Source: Parasegetibacter sp. NRK P23
GTDB taxonomy: Bacteria; Bacteroidota; Bacteroidia; Chitinophagales; Chitinophagaceae
Direction: 5' to 3'
Length of the DNA: 64,000 nt
Assembly: GCF_023721715.1 (NCBI RefSeq)
Contig: NZ_JAMDLG010000017.1
Coordinates: forward strand, 186,001-250,000
Part shown: positions 63,044 through 64,000 of the stretch, piece by piece
Position numbering within the stretch: the stretch's first letter is position 1
How the letters are laid out: each line of letters begins with the position of its first letter
Notes under the pieces: model-generated
Seen by the model: the letters and a program-made list of their open reading frames with translations, nothing else
Database searches by the model: none
What the model was told of the DNA's origin: nothing
Program-made: the position numbers and the translations under genes

Positions 63044-64000
63044 ATGCCTAAAACTTTACGCTTCCTTGCGCTCTATTGCCTTGTCTCATTAACTTCAAAC
63101 GCACAATACTGCACGCCCACAATTTCCAATCAGAACAACCTGCACATTACTTTCATCAATTTCGGTTACACCGCGGCACTTACCAACGGCCAGGGTCCAA
63201 CCAGTGCGAACACCGGGTACTCACAGGTAGTGGGCAGTTCTTCGGGAACCGTGAACAGGCACCAGAACTATTCGATCTGGATACAGGCGAACGCCAGCGT
63301 AAATACCCCATTTACCATCGCCATCTTTGGTGACGTTAACAACGATGGTGATTTTTCTGATCCATTAGAAGAACTGAACCGCACAAACGGAACAATAGTC
63401 GGCGGGCAAACGGGCACTTCCTACAGCCTGAATATTCCCGCGCATGCCACCACGGGCAGTATGCGCATCCGGGTACTCATCACTACACAGGGCAGTACCA
63501 TTGACCCATGTGGCACGGTATACGGCGAAGTGGAAGACTACATCCTCACGGTACGCTCAAACACGGCACCTGTGCTGAACACGAGCGGGTCGCCCTTCCT
63601 CAATCCGCTGGAAGCCGGCAACACTACGAACGATGGCATGAGCATTCCACAACTGCTCAACTCCACCAATTATGAAATGATCACGGATGGCAACGACGGC
63701 GACCTCAGCCGTCCGGCAAAGGCCCTTCGCGGCATCGCCATCACAGCCGTCTCCGCCACCAATGGCACCTGGCAGTGGAGGAACGGAAAAAATGGTACCT
63801 GGCAAAACATCTCCGGCGTGGCTGAATCCAACGCGCTTTTACTGACCAGCGTAGGCAACACGCCCTGGTACTATGAACCTAATTTTATCCGCTTTCTCCC
63901 AACTGCACCCGGTACCCCCAGCTTTAGCTTCAGGGCCTGGGACGGCAGCGAGGGACTTTCCGGCACGTACTACAACATCACCGCAACTGGCGGCAGCACC
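63044..64000 (+). CDS. GEVED-domain secreted surface protein, 3' end outside window
   Basis: The frame is open from the ATG at 63044 to the window end (319 codons). MPKTLRFLALYCLVSLTSNAQ is a signal peptide. Residues about 25-165 include DVNNDGDFSDPLEELNR (a Ca-binding-like DxNxDGD loop) and CGTVYGEVEDYILTV, the GEVED domain end. The following part (RGIAITAVSATNGTWQWRNG ... FRAWDGSEG) is a repeat type found in large cadherin-like surface proteins. A long T9SS-exported adhesin is likely, but the C-terminus is not visible. Confidence 0.82.
   Translation, partial: MPKTLRFLALYCLVSLTSNAQYCTPTISNQNNLHITFINFGYTAALTNGQGPTSANTGYSQVVGSSSGTVNRHQNYSIWIQANASVNTPFTIAIFGDVNNDGDFSDPLEELNRTNGTIVGGQTGTSYSLNIPAHATTGSMRIRVLITTQGSTIDPCGTVYGEVEDYILTVRSNTAPVLNTSGSPFLNPLEAGNTTNDGMSIPQLLNSTNYEMITDGNDGDLSRPAKALRGIAITAVSATNGTWQWRNGKNGTWQNISGVAESNALLLTSVGNTPWYYEPNFIRFLPTAPGTPSFSFRAWDGSEGLSGTYYNITATGGST

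Overview
The window reads as a chromosomal segment of a saprophytic Bacteroidota bacterium, most like the Chitinophagaceae (this placement is inference). The signs are two SusC/SusD pairs, many SPII lipoproteins, Por-secretion (T9SS) C-terminal domains, TAnnTTTG-type -7 promoter boxes, membrane one-component regulators with propeller and Y_Y_Y sensor domains, and almost no Shine-Dalgarno sequences. I see no rRNA, tRNA, CRISPR array, transposase or phage gene. The genes are tightly packed and several convergent pairs touch or overlap.

Left part (1-13.1 kb): a cut-off GH2-type glycosidase lipoprotein, an aldo/keto reductase, an unusual STN-domain/esterase fusion, a NarL-type two-component pair whose kinase seems to have lost its sensor part, an ECF sigma factor with a small zinc-finger partner, a secreted peroxiredoxin divergent from a DoxX-DinB-NRDE operon, a type II NADH dehydrogenase and a GH78 alpha-L-rhamnosidase.

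Two glycan/nutrient uptake loci follow, both on the minus strand. Locus 1 (13.3-21.2 kb) runs collagen-like lipoprotein, SusC, SusD, HExxH zinc metallohydrolase lipoprotein, DUF4302 lipoprotein, then a good intrinsic terminator. It has no carbohydrase. Locus 2 (21.5-36.1 kb) runs SusC, SusD, PKD/CBM surface lipoprotein, GH16, GH30, GH30, with a separately promoted GH5-CBM gene and a divergent membrane-bound LuxR-type regulator. The enzyme set suggests beta-1,3/1,6-glucan (fungal wall or laminarin-like) degradation. The SusC and GH5 promoters share an architecture not explained by the genes: paired 21-bp elements, each two TGATGTGGT-like half-sites 11 bp apart, with 54 bp between pair members and exactly 30 bp to a -7 box. 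This is the strongest new signal in the window and probably the binding site of the locus regulator.

Middle (36.1-48.1 kb): small housekeeping and accessory genes (Dabb, MenI-like thioesterase, LacI regulator with a perfect 20-bp operator, PhnA, DUF2809), then a divergent hydrolase island. On the minus strand lie a secreted isochorismatase-like hydrolase, an amidohydrolase, an alginate-export-type porin and Dps. On the plus strand lie three alpha/beta hydrolases and a metallo-beta-lactamase-fold hydrolase. Both sides start from near-identical promoters whose -33 elements lie in an inverted repeat.

Right part (48.1-64 kb): a TPR histidine kinase with a sigma-54 response regulator, a GAF sigma-54 activator, two AraC regulators, a photolyase with an overlapping DUF2256 gene and a divergent SDR, a secreted alpha/beta hydrolase, and cell-surface proteins (T9SS-sorted proteins and a GEVED-domain protein cut by the window end).
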